From assembly GCA_029561145.1 (NCBI GenBank), contig JAKQJM010000057.1, positions 62,001 to 126,000 on the forward strand: 64,000 bases of DNA. The letters are read 5' to 3'. Below the pieces are notes generated by a model. It saw nothing but the letters and a program-made list of their open reading frames with translations, did not search any database and had not been told where the DNA came from. Position numbers and translations under genes: made by a program. Source of the stretch: Pseudomonadota bacterium (GTDB taxonomy: Bacteria; Pseudomonadota; Gammaproteobacteria; Xanthomonadales; Rhodanobacteraceae). This document shows, piece after piece, positions 56,932 through 64,000 of the stretch. Position 1 is the first letter of the stretch, and each line of letters begins with the position of its first letter.

Positions 56932-57899
56932 TGTCCGTCCTCCTTCCTTCCGCGCGTGACTGCGACGAAGACATCCTCGAGGTTCGGCTCCGTCGGTTCG
57001 ACATCGGCCGTCACGCCGACGTTTTTCAGCGCATCACGCAACCACGCGACGCCGTCGTCCTTGCGATCGGTCAATACGCGCAGGCTTGCGCCGATCTGGG
57101 CCACGCCAAGCACATGGGGTTCCGCGGCCAACGCTTCCTGCAGTCGCCTCGGCTGGTCGCTGTCGACGCGCAGGGTCATGCCAGGCAGGTCGGCCATGAG
57201 CTCGGTGGGCGAACCATCTGCCACGAGTCGACCGCGATCGAGGATGGCCAGGCGATGGCAGCGCTCGGCTTCGTCCATGTAGTGGGTCGAGACGAGCAGG
57301 GTCGTGCCGGCATCGGCGAGCTTGAACAGCGACTCCCAGAAATCGCGCCGCGATTGCGGATCGACCGCGCTGGTCGGTTCGTCGAGCAGGAGCAGTTCCG
57401 GTTTGTGCATGACCGCGCCGGCGAGGGCAAGGCGCTGCTTCTGACCTCCGGAAAGCGTGCCGGCCAGTTGCCTGCGCAACTCACCCAGATGGTATTGCTC
57501 GAACAGTTCGGCGATGCGTGCCGTCGCGTTCCGGCCCACCAGTCCGTAGACGGCAGCGAGAAATTCGAGATTCTCGGCGACGCTCAAATCCTCGTAGAGC
57601 GAGAACTTCTGCGTCATGTAGCCGATGCGGCGCTTGACCGCTTCGGCGTCCACGGGCAGTTGGTGGCCGAGTACACGCACGGACCCTTCGCTGGCGGTGA
57701 GCAGGCCGCAGAGCATGCGGATCGTCGTCGACTTGCCACAGCCGTTCGGGCCGAGGAATCCGTAGACCTCGGCACGTCGCACGCGCAGGTCGAGATGGTC
57801 GACCGCGGTGACATTGCCGAAGCGCCTGGTCAATCCGAGCGCGACGATCACCGCCTCGCTGGAATCGCGTGTCGATGCTCGCATGTCGTTGGCGCCCAT
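56928..57899 (-). CDS. ABC exporter ATP-binding protein
   Basis: This 323-residue ATPase has Walker A GPNGCGKSTT, signature TLSGGQKQRLALA, Walker B LLLLDEPTSAVDP and the H-loop in STHYMDEAERC. It is half the size of E. coli YbhF, which is two fused ATPases. The C-terminal 70 residues hold a DUF4162-like region (VLGVAQIGASLRVLTD). Partners are the permease downstream and the fusion protein upstream. Confidence 0.93.
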   Translation of the reverse strand: MGANDMRASTRDSSEAVIVALGLTRRFGNVTAVDHLDLRVRRAEVYGFLGPNGCGKSTTIRMLCGLLTASEGSVRVLGHQLPVDAEAVKRRIGYMTQKFSLYEDLSVAENLEFLAAVYGLVGRNATARIAELFEQYHLGELRRQLAGTLSGGQKQRLALAGAVMHKPELLLLDEPTSAVDPQSRRDFWESLFKLADAGTTLLVSTHYMDEAERCHRLAILDRGRLVADGSPTELMADLPGMTLRVDSDQPRRLQEALAAEPHVLGVAQIGASLRVLTDRKDDGVAWLRDALKNVGVTADVEPTEPNLEDVFVAVTRGRKEDGQ

Positions 57900-57902
57900 G
57901 GA

Positions 57903-58874
57903 TCAGCGCGCGCCTGCCTTGGCATCCTGGCTACACGTCGCCTGTGCCGGGATGCCGGCGGCCAGCGTGACGTCTTCCTGCTTGTCGAGGACCAACTCCG
58001 CGCGATAGGCAAGCCGACTGGCATCGTTGCCGGTCAAGGCGAAGTACGGCGTGAATGCCGGATCCGAGCGGATGCTGCGCACGCGTGCGGCGAATGACCT
58101 GTCGATTCCGGTCACCCTGACCGTGCACGCCGTACCTTGCCGGACATGGTTGCGCTGGCTTGCGGGCACATAGACGCGCGCATAGGTCGGCCCGGCGAGC
58201 AGGCTGACGACTACCGCGCCACCCGCCGGCTGATCGCCCAGCTTGAACGGCAGGGCATCGATGTGGCCATCGCGTGGTGCGACGACATCGTAGCGCGCGC
58301 GATCGAGTTCGAGCTGGCTGACTGCGGCGCGCGCGCTGGCGACGCCCGCTTCAGCTTGCTCGATATCTTCGATGCGGGTTCCATTCAGGCGTTCGGCGAG
58401 TCGGGCGCGCGCGGCGTCGCGTTGCGACGATGCATTGCGCAGCGCGGTTTCAGCCTGGTCGAGATCCGCTTGCGCAATCAGGCCGCGCTTGCGGATCGCG
58501 GCAAGGCGTTCGCGCTCGCGGCGTGCATTCTCGGCGCTCGCTATTGCGCCATTCAACTCGGCGCGCGCGGCATCGATCTCCTCGAGACGGGTTCCGTTGC
58601 GCAGCTCGGCGAGTACCGATTCGGCCCTGCGAACCTCGGCGCGCGCCTGCTCGATACGCGAATCGCTGCGCCGGGGATCGAGTGACAGGATCGGATCGCC
58701 GGCATGCACTTCATCGCCTTCTGCGACATCGATGCGCATGATGCGCTCCGATGCTTGCGCGGTCACCGTGACACGTTCCCGTTCGAGTGTGCCGAGCAGC
58801 AACGATTCATCGGGGGATCTGCAGCCGCCGAGCAGCGACGAAAGCGCCAGGCCAAACACGAAGAAGCGATTCAT
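57903..58874 (-). CDS. HlyD-like membrane fusion lipoprotein
   Basis: The 323-residue periplasmic adaptor starts with a lipoprotein signal (LLGGC), then a biotinyl-lipoyl-like hairpin half (VTVTAQASERIMRIDVAEGDEV), a long coiled-coil hairpin (about 75-185), and the second lipoyl/beta-barrel part (YDVVAPRDGHIDALPF). It is a YbhG-like adaptor of a tripartite exporter; the outer-membrane channel is not in this operon. The anchoring by lipid rather than a transmembrane helix is a variation within the family. Overlaps tetR by 4 bases. Confidence 0.9.
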   Translation of the reverse strand: MNRFFVFGLALSSLLGGCRSPDESLLLGTLERERVTVTAQASERIMRIDVAEGDEVHAGDPILSLDPRRSDSRIEQARAEVRRAESVLAELRNGTRLEEIDAARAELNGAIASAENARRERERLAAIRKRGLIAQADLDQAETALRNASSQRDAARARLAERLNGTRIEDIEQAEAGVASARAAVSQLELDRARYDVVAPRDGHIDALPFKLGDQPAGGAVVVSLLAGPTYARVYVPASQRNHVRQGTACTVRVTGIDRSFAARVRSIRSDPAFTPYFALTGNDASRLAYRAELVLDKQEDVTLAAGIPAQATCSQDAKAGAR

Positions 58875-59524
58875 CTGGGTATCTCCAGGCCTCGATCGAG
58901 CAGCGCCAGTGCGTGACTCGCGATCGTGTCGGCGGATACCTGGCTCGCGCCGAGACGTGCGCGCCAGATCGATTGCGAGGCAAACGGGAACAAGGTCAGC
59001 GAGACCAAGGTCACCACGAGCAGGTTGGGATCGAGATCGCGATTCAGCGCGCCCGTGCGTTGCGCGGCGGCGAACCGGTCGCGCAGTGGAATGATCAGCG
59101 CGAGGCCCATGCCGTCGATGACGCGTTCACGCAGCATGCCGCCTTCGCTGAGGACTTCGCGTACCCAGAGCGGCGGAAACCACGGGCGGCTGGCCACGGC
59201 CTTGATTATCGAACGCACGAAACACTCGACCAGCTCGCGCAGGTCTTCCCGGGCGGTCGCCATTTGCTGGGCGACCTCGGCAACGGCCGGACGCAGGCGT
59301 TCCTCGACCAGGGCATCGAGCAGGCTTTCCCGATTGCCGAAGTAGTAGTGCATCAGCGCGGGGGTGATGCGCGCCCGACGCGCAATGGCCGACATCGACG
59401 TGGCGGAAACGCCGTGCCGACCGAACAGGTCGGTGGCGATATCGAGTATCCGCGTGCGCCGATCAGGGCCAGCGGGACGCTTGGCTGGTCGCCCGGGTTT
59501 TCTCTGCAACGGGATCCTGGACAT
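58871..59524 (-). CDS. TetR family transcriptional regulator
   Basis: This 217-residue repressor starts with a basic arm and has the HTH TRILDIATDLFGRHGVSATSM through ALMHYYFGNRESLLDAL at about 24-72. The ligand domain is unlike any I can name, close to the CecR (YbiH) type that regulates ybh exporters. It is the first gene of tetR-MFP-ATPase-permease-GIY-YIG, so it probably represses its own operon, with the operator just upstream. Confidence 0.9.
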   Translation of the reverse strand: MSRIPLQRKPGRPAKRPAGPDRRTRILDIATDLFGRHGVSATSMSAIARRARITPALMHYYFGNRESLLDALVEERLRPAVAEVAQQMATAREDLRELVECFVRSIIKAVASRPWFPPLWVREVLSEGGMLRERVIDGMGLALIIPLRDRFAAAQRTGALNRDLDPNLLVVTLVSLTLFPFASQSIWRARLGASQVSADTIASHALALLDRGLEIPR

Positions 59525-60041
59525 CGTCCGATATTAAATTGAACATCAATTCAATTCAAGGGCAGGAAACGCAGACGCCTGATAGCTGCTCAAGGCGCGT
59601 ATCGAGGACAGGGCCTGCCCGCAACGAAGTCCGGGGCTGCCCTCCTGATTGAAGAGCGGATCGACCTGCTGCACCGGCGTTCGTGCCCTCCGCGACCACG
59701 CGCAACTGCAAGGATCAGGCGGGCAAATGCAGGTCGGGACGAACGAACCACGCGCGCACGATTCGTCGAAAAATGCGCATCGTTGAATCATCGAATTTGT
59801 CCGGAATCATTTCATTGCCGGCATCGCCCGGGTATCCGAACGATCTTGAGGCAATGGTTGCTGACGCAACCAATTAAGTCGCCAGACTCCAAACATCGCT
59901 TGACCCGGCGCAATGCCGATGAAACGATCGCGATGGGGGTCGATTGGAACGCCAGGCGAATGATTTCCTGCATCGCAGGATTCGACATTCGATGTTGCGT
60001 CCCAGACCGAGGGCCGGAATCAAGATCGTGGGAGATTACCG
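59525..60041. other. Divergent spacer between tetR and the secreted-protein gene
   Basis: 517 bases with no convincing gene; the minus-strand 81-codon ORF has no family features. Apart from the tetR operator, the region around 59852-59875 contains a hairpin GGTTGC-TGAC-GCAACC. The 60042 gene is preceded by only weak purine-rich sequence (GGGAGATTACCG). Confidence 0.55.
59537..59556. promoter_or_regulatory. Putative TetR operator
   Basis: AATTGAA-catcaa-TTCAATT is a perfect 7-bp inverted repeat with a 6-base spacer, 13 bases before the regulator start. Its size and position fit autoregulation by a TetR protein. It also provides AT-rich promoter sequence in a GC-rich region. Confidence 0.6.
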
Positions 60042-60725
60042 ATGAAACGTATTGGCATTGCAATGGCAGTGGCGGGGATGTGTCTTTCCAGTTCAGCGAT
60101 CGCGCAGACCAGGATCAATCTCGATAACTACAAATCCCTTTATCCGAACTTGTCCCCGGCAGAGCGGGCCGCCTATGACCAGGCGCTGGCCGACAAGCTC
60201 ACGCAGGCACGTTTGAACTGGGTTGTACCCAATGGTCCGGTCCAGGGAGACGTTTGCACGGTACCGGCGCCCGGTGCAGTCAATCCTTTCACGAACTCAT
60301 CGACGACGGTCGGCGCGACAAACAACTACGATATCGCGACTACCTGCGGTGTAGGCCAGACGCTGTTCGGCGGCACGGGCGCTTCGCTCGATGTCGCTTA
60401 TGGTGTCGTTACGGATGCGAACTGCCAGGTTACCGTCAGTGCAGATCCGACCGGCACCAACTGGGATCTCGCGCTCTACGTGCTGCAGGCACCAGGCGCA
60501 GCCTGCACGGCGCTGCCAGCCTTGGCCGACGCGCAATGCATCACGATGGACGATGACGGAGCCAGCAATACCACCGAGACGGTTACCTTCAGCGCGATCG
60601 CGGGTACCGAGTATTTCGTGATCATCGATGGTTTCAACGCGGCTACGGGCACGTTCGACCTGAATATCACGGGCACCGGCTGCAGCCTTGTCCCGGTAGA
60701 ACTGGAGAAGTTCTCGATCGACTGA
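60042..60725 (+). CDS. Secreted protein of unknown function
   Basis: The 227-residue precursor has a signal peptide cleaved near AIAQTR. After a helical YKSLYPNLSPAERAAYDQAL segment comes a beta-rich domain with paired cysteines that looks like a PPC-type or pre-peptidase domain (TNWDLALYVLQAPGAAC, AGTEYFVIIDGF, GTFDLNITGTGC). It ends LVPVELEKFSID, a short motif similar to the hinge before C-terminal sorting signals in some exported proteins, although no membrane helix follows. Function unknown. A strong shared terminator follows. Confidence 0.75.
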   Translation: MKRIGIAMAVAGMCLSSSAIAQTRINLDNYKSLYPNLSPAERAAYDQALADKLTQARLNWVVPNGPVQGDVCTVPAPGAVNPFTNSSTTVGATNNYDIATTCGVGQTLFGGTGASLDVAYGVVTDANCQVTVSADPTGTNWDLALYVLQAPGAACTALPALADAQCITMDDDGASNTTETVTFSAIAGTEYFVIIDGFNAATGTFDLNITGTGCSLVPVELEKFSID

Positions 60726-60764
60726 TACGTGTCGATCCGATCGGCCATGGCGCGCCGACCGCAA

Positions 60765-60798
60765 AAAAACAAACCGCGCGAATGCGCGGTTTGTTTTT
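60765..60798. terminator. Bidirectional intrinsic terminator
   Basis: AAAAACAAACCGCGC-GAAT-GCGCGGTTTGTTTTT is a perfect 15-bp stem with a T-run on each strand. It lies between the convergent secreted-protein and M14 peptidase genes and should end both transcripts. Confidence 0.9.
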
Positions 60799-60864
60799 GA
60801 TGCCGACCGCGCAGATCCGCAGGCCGGATTACCGGCTGGCCGCGTTGCGGCAATCCTTCGCGAT

Positions 60865-62628
60865 TCAAAACGGCGTTGCGCTGCGCAGCACCGGGTAGCG
60901 ATTGTAGCGGTCGTCCCAGGACGCGTGCCGGCGCGCGAAGAAGTCCAGCCGCGCATTCGGATCCTTGGCAAATCCGTCGTCGCTGGCAAGGCGCTGGTTG
61001 AATTCCGCGGCGATCGCCGGATCCTTCAGCATGTGACGCGAAATCTCCTCGGCGACATACGACTCCATGTATTCCTTGCGCTCGAATGCGCCATTGAATT
61101 CGCCCCAGGCGGCAAGCGAATCGGGAGCCTGCGGTTCAAGCATGGCGATCACGAGGCGCGACTTCGCCTGGGCGATCGGTACGAACAGCGAACCGGCGGC
61201 AACATCGATCGGTTCGGACTTCCAATCACCTTCGACGGTCAATCGCTGGTGGTCCTCGAACGGCTGTGCGTCGAAGGTCACCTTGCTCGCGCGGAACGAC
61301 TCGACCGCGGCCATCGGCAGCGCGCTTTCGATGACGTGGAACGAAATGCCATGAAGCGCGAGTCGGGCCCCGACCCAGCCCGCATGAGCGGCTGGAACCA
61401 CATAGCCGCCACGTGGCGTCGACACGGTGAGGTTCGGCTGCACGTCATCGCGCAGCGGGATCTTCCACAACATCGGCTTTGATTCGTCGTAGCGTGTCAT
61501 CAGCGTGCCAGAGACTTCCGACGGCGTGCGCGAATACGCATAGCCACGGAAATCGATCAGATGGCTCGTGCTGGTCGCCTTGTAGCTCAACGCAACCTTG
61601 CTGCCGCCGAGTTGCGCTGCGCGCTGGTCGGCGTCGTCGGCGAGTACCCGCCATTCGCTGCCATGGGCTGCCACCAGCTCAAGCAGGTCGATGATCGTGT
61701 TGCGTGTGGCCCGCACGCGCGTGGCGTAGTTTTTCCACGAGTGGGTTTCGACGAGCACGCCGAAGCGATTGCGCAGCGGCATGTAGCCGTGCGAGAAGCG
61801 CGGAGGCGGCACGTTGTCCTCGAAACCCGAGGCAGGATCGTCGTAGTCGACGAACGAGGGGTAGAACGCGAGCGGCAGCGAGCCCTGTTTGCCGAGCATC
61901 TCGACCAGCGACGTGCGCAACGCGAGCCCGGCCTTGCGCAGGTCGGCATCGCCCGAATACACGGGTTCGACATTGATCGAAAGGTCGTGCTCGAACTTGG
62001 CCCCGTCAGTGACGTGGAGATCGACGAGGGCCAGCGGATCCCAGTCATTCATCAGGGACAGCATCGCCTGCATCTCGGGAGCATCGGCCTTGACGTAGTC
62101 GCGGTTGAGATTGAAATTCTGCGCGGTCGTGCGCCAGCCCATTTCCTCCGGGCCGCGCTGGTTCGGGCGATTCCATGCCTTGAAGCGTTCGTGGCCGTCG
62201 ATGTTGAAGACCGGCACGAAGATCAGCACGAGCTTGTCGAGTGTGGCCTTGGCCGCGCGTCCTTCGAGAATCTCGCGCAAGGCCAGAAACCCGGCGTCCT
62301 TGCCATCGATCTCGCCGGCATGGATACCGCCCTGCACCAGCATGATCGGGAGTTTGCGCTCGTGCGCCTGCGCTGCGGTCAGCGCGCCACTGCGCGACAC
62401 GATCAAGGCCTTCATCGGGCGACCCTCCGGCGTCTTGCCGAATTCAATGCAACGCACGGTATCCGGGTACTTCTCGGCAAATGCGGCACACAGGCGAACG
62501 ACCTCCTCGTAGTGCCCGGTGCGCTTGAAGGCGGATTGCTCGGCTACCGTGGCGAGTGGATGCGTCGCCGCGAAAGCGCACGGCGCGAGCAACACGGCGA
62601 GCGAGGCAAGGAGTCTGATGCGGTACAT
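60865..62628 (-). CDS. M14 family zinc carboxypeptidase, secreted
   Basis: The 587-residue precursor has a signal peptide (cleavage near CAFAAT) and an M14 domain in the first 360 residues. The zinc ligands are in GGIHAGEIDGKDAG (H-x-x-E) and LVDLHVTDG (the later histidine), substrate-binding residues in NLNRDYVK, and the catalytic glutamate in VLVETHSWKN. A C-terminal beta domain of about 200 residues follows. It likely removes C-terminal residues or cuts peptides in the periplasm or outside. This subgroup often carries Asp-rich VDYDDPASGFEDN. Confidence 0.9.
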   Translation of the reverse strand: MYRIRLLASLAVLLAPCAFAATHPLATVAEQSAFKRTGHYEEVVRLCAAFAEKYPDTVRCIEFGKTPEGRPMKALIVSRSGALTAAQAHERKLPIMLVQGGIHAGEIDGKDAGFLALREILEGRAAKATLDKLVLIFVPVFNIDGHERFKAWNRPNQRGPEEMGWRTTAQNFNLNRDYVKADAPEMQAMLSLMNDWDPLALVDLHVTDGAKFEHDLSINVEPVYSGDADLRKAGLALRTSLVEMLGKQGSLPLAFYPSFVDYDDPASGFEDNVPPPRFSHGYMPLRNRFGVLVETHSWKNYATRVRATRNTIIDLLELVAAHGSEWRVLADDADQRAAQLGGSKVALSYKATSTSHLIDFRGYAYSRTPSEVSGTLMTRYDESKPMLWKIPLRDDVQPNLTVSTPRGGYVVPAAHAGWVGARLALHGISFHVIESALPMAAVESFRASKVTFDAQPFEDHQRLTVEGDWKSEPIDVAAGSLFVPIAQAKSRLVIAMLEPQAPDSLAAWGEFNGAFERKEYMESYVAEEISRHMLKDPAIAAEFNQRLASDDGFAKDPNARLDFFARRHASWDDRYNRYPVLRSATPF

Positions 62629-62756
62629 GCTGGCGAACCCTGTGGGAAGGTGTCCGGATGGTAACGCAGCGCCGCGCCGGACGAGCCGCCGGCCTGTTCT
62701 GGCGTGGCGTTCGTGCCATCATCCTGAAGGCGATGCCGATTTGCCGAAGAGGTGGA

Positions 62757-63806
62757 ATGGTCGTGAGTCCGATTGCCCGAGTGTCCGGCAAGGTGCTCGT
62801 CATCGCCCATCGTGGCGCGAGCGCGTTGCTTCCCGAGCACACCCTGGTTGCCTATGCCAGGGCCATCGAGGACGGTGCGGACCTGATCGAGCCGGATCTC
62901 GTCATGACGCGCGACGGCGTCCTCGTGGCGCGTCATGAAGGCGAGATCAGCGCATCGACCGATGTTTCATCACGCGCCGAATTCCACGCGCGCAGGACAT
63001 CCAAGCTGATCGATGGCGTCCTCGTCGAGGGCTGGTTCTGCGAGGATTTCACCCTGGCCGAGTTGCGAACCCTGCGCTGTCGTGAGCCACTGCCCGACAT
63101 GCGCAGTCGCGCACACGACGGTCTGCACGCGATCCCCACGTTCGACGAGATCGTCGAACTCGCCGCGCGGGAATCACAACGGCGCGGGCGCATGATCGGG
63201 ATCATTCCGGAAATCAAGAATTCGACCTGGTTCCATTCGATCGACCTCGACCCCGAACGCGCACTCATCGCTGCCGTGCAGCGCCACGACTACTTGCGGC
63301 ACGCGCCATTCGGCATCCAGTCGTTCGAGGTCGGCAATCTGAGGGAGTTGCGCAGTTCGCTGGGCAGCTTCGCCAACATCTTCCTCGTCCAGTTGATCGG
63401 TTCCGATGATGCGGCACCTTTCGATCAGGTGACGGCAGGATCCGAGCCACAACCGTACACGACGATGATCGCGCCATCAGGACTGGCCGCGGTCCGCGAG
63501 TATGCCGATGCCGTCGCCGTCAACCGTCGTCGCATCCGGCCACTTGATCCGGTCAGTGGTGGATTGGCCGCCGAAACCACGATCATCGCGGACGCACATG
63601 CGGCGGGGCTCGCCGTGCATGCCTGGACCTTGCGTCCGGAAAATGCATGGCTGCCTCCTGCCTGGCGTTGCGGAGACGATCCGGCGAAGCGCTGCGAATC
63701 CGGTTTCCTGCGCGAGATGCGTGCCTTGATCGATGCCGGCGTCGACGCGATCTTCAGCGACGATCCCGGGTTGGCTCGTCGAGCGGTAGATGCATTGATC
63801 GACTGA
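62757..63806 (+). CDS. Glycerophosphodiester phosphodiesterase
   Basis: This enzyme hydrolyses glycerophosphodiesters to glycerol-3-phosphate and an alcohol. The 349-residue protein has the GDPD active-site pattern: VIAHRGASALLPEHTL, DLIEPDLVMTRDGVLVARHE with the metal-binding Glu/Asp, and GIIPEIKN. It ends with VHAWTLRPE and DAIFSDDPG. There is no clear signal peptide from ATG 62757, which has GAGGTGGA upstream; the ORF track start 33 codons earlier adds a hydrophobic, basic stretch that could be a weak signal sequence, so location is uncertain. The type resembles cytoplasmic UgpQ-like or periplasmic GlpQ-like enzymes of about 350 residues; glpQ is not certain. Confidence 0.85.
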   Translation: MVVSPIARVSGKVLVIAHRGASALLPEHTLVAYARAIEDGADLIEPDLVMTRDGVLVARHEGEISASTDVSSRAEFHARRTSKLIDGVLVEGWFCEDFTLAELRTLRCREPLPDMRSRAHDGLHAIPTFDEIVELAARESQRRGRMIGIIPEIKNSTWFHSIDLDPERALIAAVQRHDYLRHAPFGIQSFEVGNLRELRSSLGSFANIFLVQLIGSDDAAPFDQVTAGSEPQPYTTMIAPSGLAAVREYADAVAVNRRRIRPLDPVSGGLAAETTIIADAHAAGLAVHAWTLRPENAWLPPAWRCGDDPAKRCESGFLREMRALIDAGVDAIFSDDPGLARRAVDALID

Positions 63807-63808
63807 TT

Positions 63809-64000
63809 TCAATCCTGGCCTGCGCGCGCCCTCGCAGACGAGGCATTGCTGCGCGCTTGCCTTTTGTTTTCGCGCCGGCCGATGGTGCGCGGTTCGAACG
63901 GGAACTGCAGGACGTGTTTTCTCTTGCCGCATCGGTCCGGTCGTCGACAGATCGTCCAATGGTCATCGGTCGCGCGGTGCAACGGCGCGGCATGCGCCAG
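63809..64000 (-). CDS. Possible C-terminal end of a gene cut by the window
   Basis: One minus-strand frame is open from the window edge for 63 codons before TGA at 63811-63809. It has GC-rich third positions and a plausible protein composition (HWTICRRPDRCGKRKHV, FEPRTIGRRENK), and it is convergent with the phosphodiesterase gene two bases away. No family is recognised, and another frame is also open, so this is tentative. Confidence 0.35.
   Translation of the reverse strand: MAHAAPLHRATDDHWTICRRPDRCGKRKHVLQFPFEPRTIGRRENKRQARSNASSARARAGQD

Noticed and set aside
59546-59791. 81-codon minus-strand ORF upstream of tetR
   Set aside because: Would read through the tetR operator; cysteine/arginine-rich with no family match.

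Overview
The window looks like a chromosomal segment from a GC-rich gammaproteobacterium of the Xanthomonadales/Lysobacterales type, possibly a Rhodanobacteraceae-like lineage. This rests on gene content and order: the rpoZ-spoT-ridA-recG run, pilMNOPQ divergent from a class A PBP, a MoxR-DUF58-DUF4381-BatA-BatBC-BatD operon, a non-clustered gltA with a type B L31 gene beside it, and secreted proteins of a style common in that group. The lineage is an inference made without database comparison. I see no rRNA, tRNA, CRISPR array, prophage or insertion sequence. Almost everything is ordinary dense chromosome with many 1-8 bp start/stop overlaps.

Layout. 0-1.5 kb: minus-strand hemW, a CPXCG protein and the first codons of a MoxR-type ATPase. 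1.6-1.95 kb: a decayed RelE/ParE-type toxin and antitoxin remnant. 2.1-3.5 kb: an unknown gene coupled to a class II-like deacetylase. 3.5-6.4 kb: rdgB-rph divergent from yicC-gmk. 6.5-10.5 kb: mlaFEDCB facing mlaA (outer-membrane lipid asymmetry). 10.7-15.8 kb: rpoZ, spoT, ridA, recG. 15.9-18.7 kb: nucleoside hydrolase, type B L31, citrate synthase. 18.8-21.9 kb: a conserved unknown gene and PBP1A on the minus strand, divergent from 22.1-27.5 kb pilMNOPQ. 27.6-31.2 kb: an Ig-like surface lipoprotein and a cNMP-EAL protein. 31.3-38.5 kb: the MoxR/Bat operon. 38.6-42.9 kb: a dicarboxylate/amino-acid symporter and a Ser/Thr kinase with TPRs. 42.9-48.9 kb: an outer-membrane barrel, transketolase, S1/P1 nuclease plus persulfide-dioxygenase-like MBL enzyme, GAPDH. 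49.2-51.3 kb: universal stress protein, an exported unknown, a DUF456 membrane protein. 51.7-54.8 kb: a small secreted protein overlapping a large collagen-like protein, then a small kinase-like protein. 54.8-59.5 kb: a TonB-like protein, a GIY-YIG protein, and a TetR-controlled ABC exporter. 60.0-63.8 kb: a secreted unknown, an M14 peptidase and a glycerophosphodiesterase.

Themes. Much of the window serves the cell envelope: Mla phospholipid transport, PBP1A, type IV pilus assembly, Bat proteins, a surface Ig-like lipoprotein, collagen-like and barrel proteins. A second theme is signalling: (p)ppGpp by SpoT, c-di-GMP turnover by a nucleotide-gated EAL protein next to the pilus genes, and a TPR kinase. 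The most unusual items are the collagen-like gene with its overlapping secreted partner, the Ig-like lipoprotein plus cNMP-EAL gene where aroK-aroB usually follow pilQ, a BatB whose MIDAS metal site is lost, and the eroded toxin-antitoxin locus.
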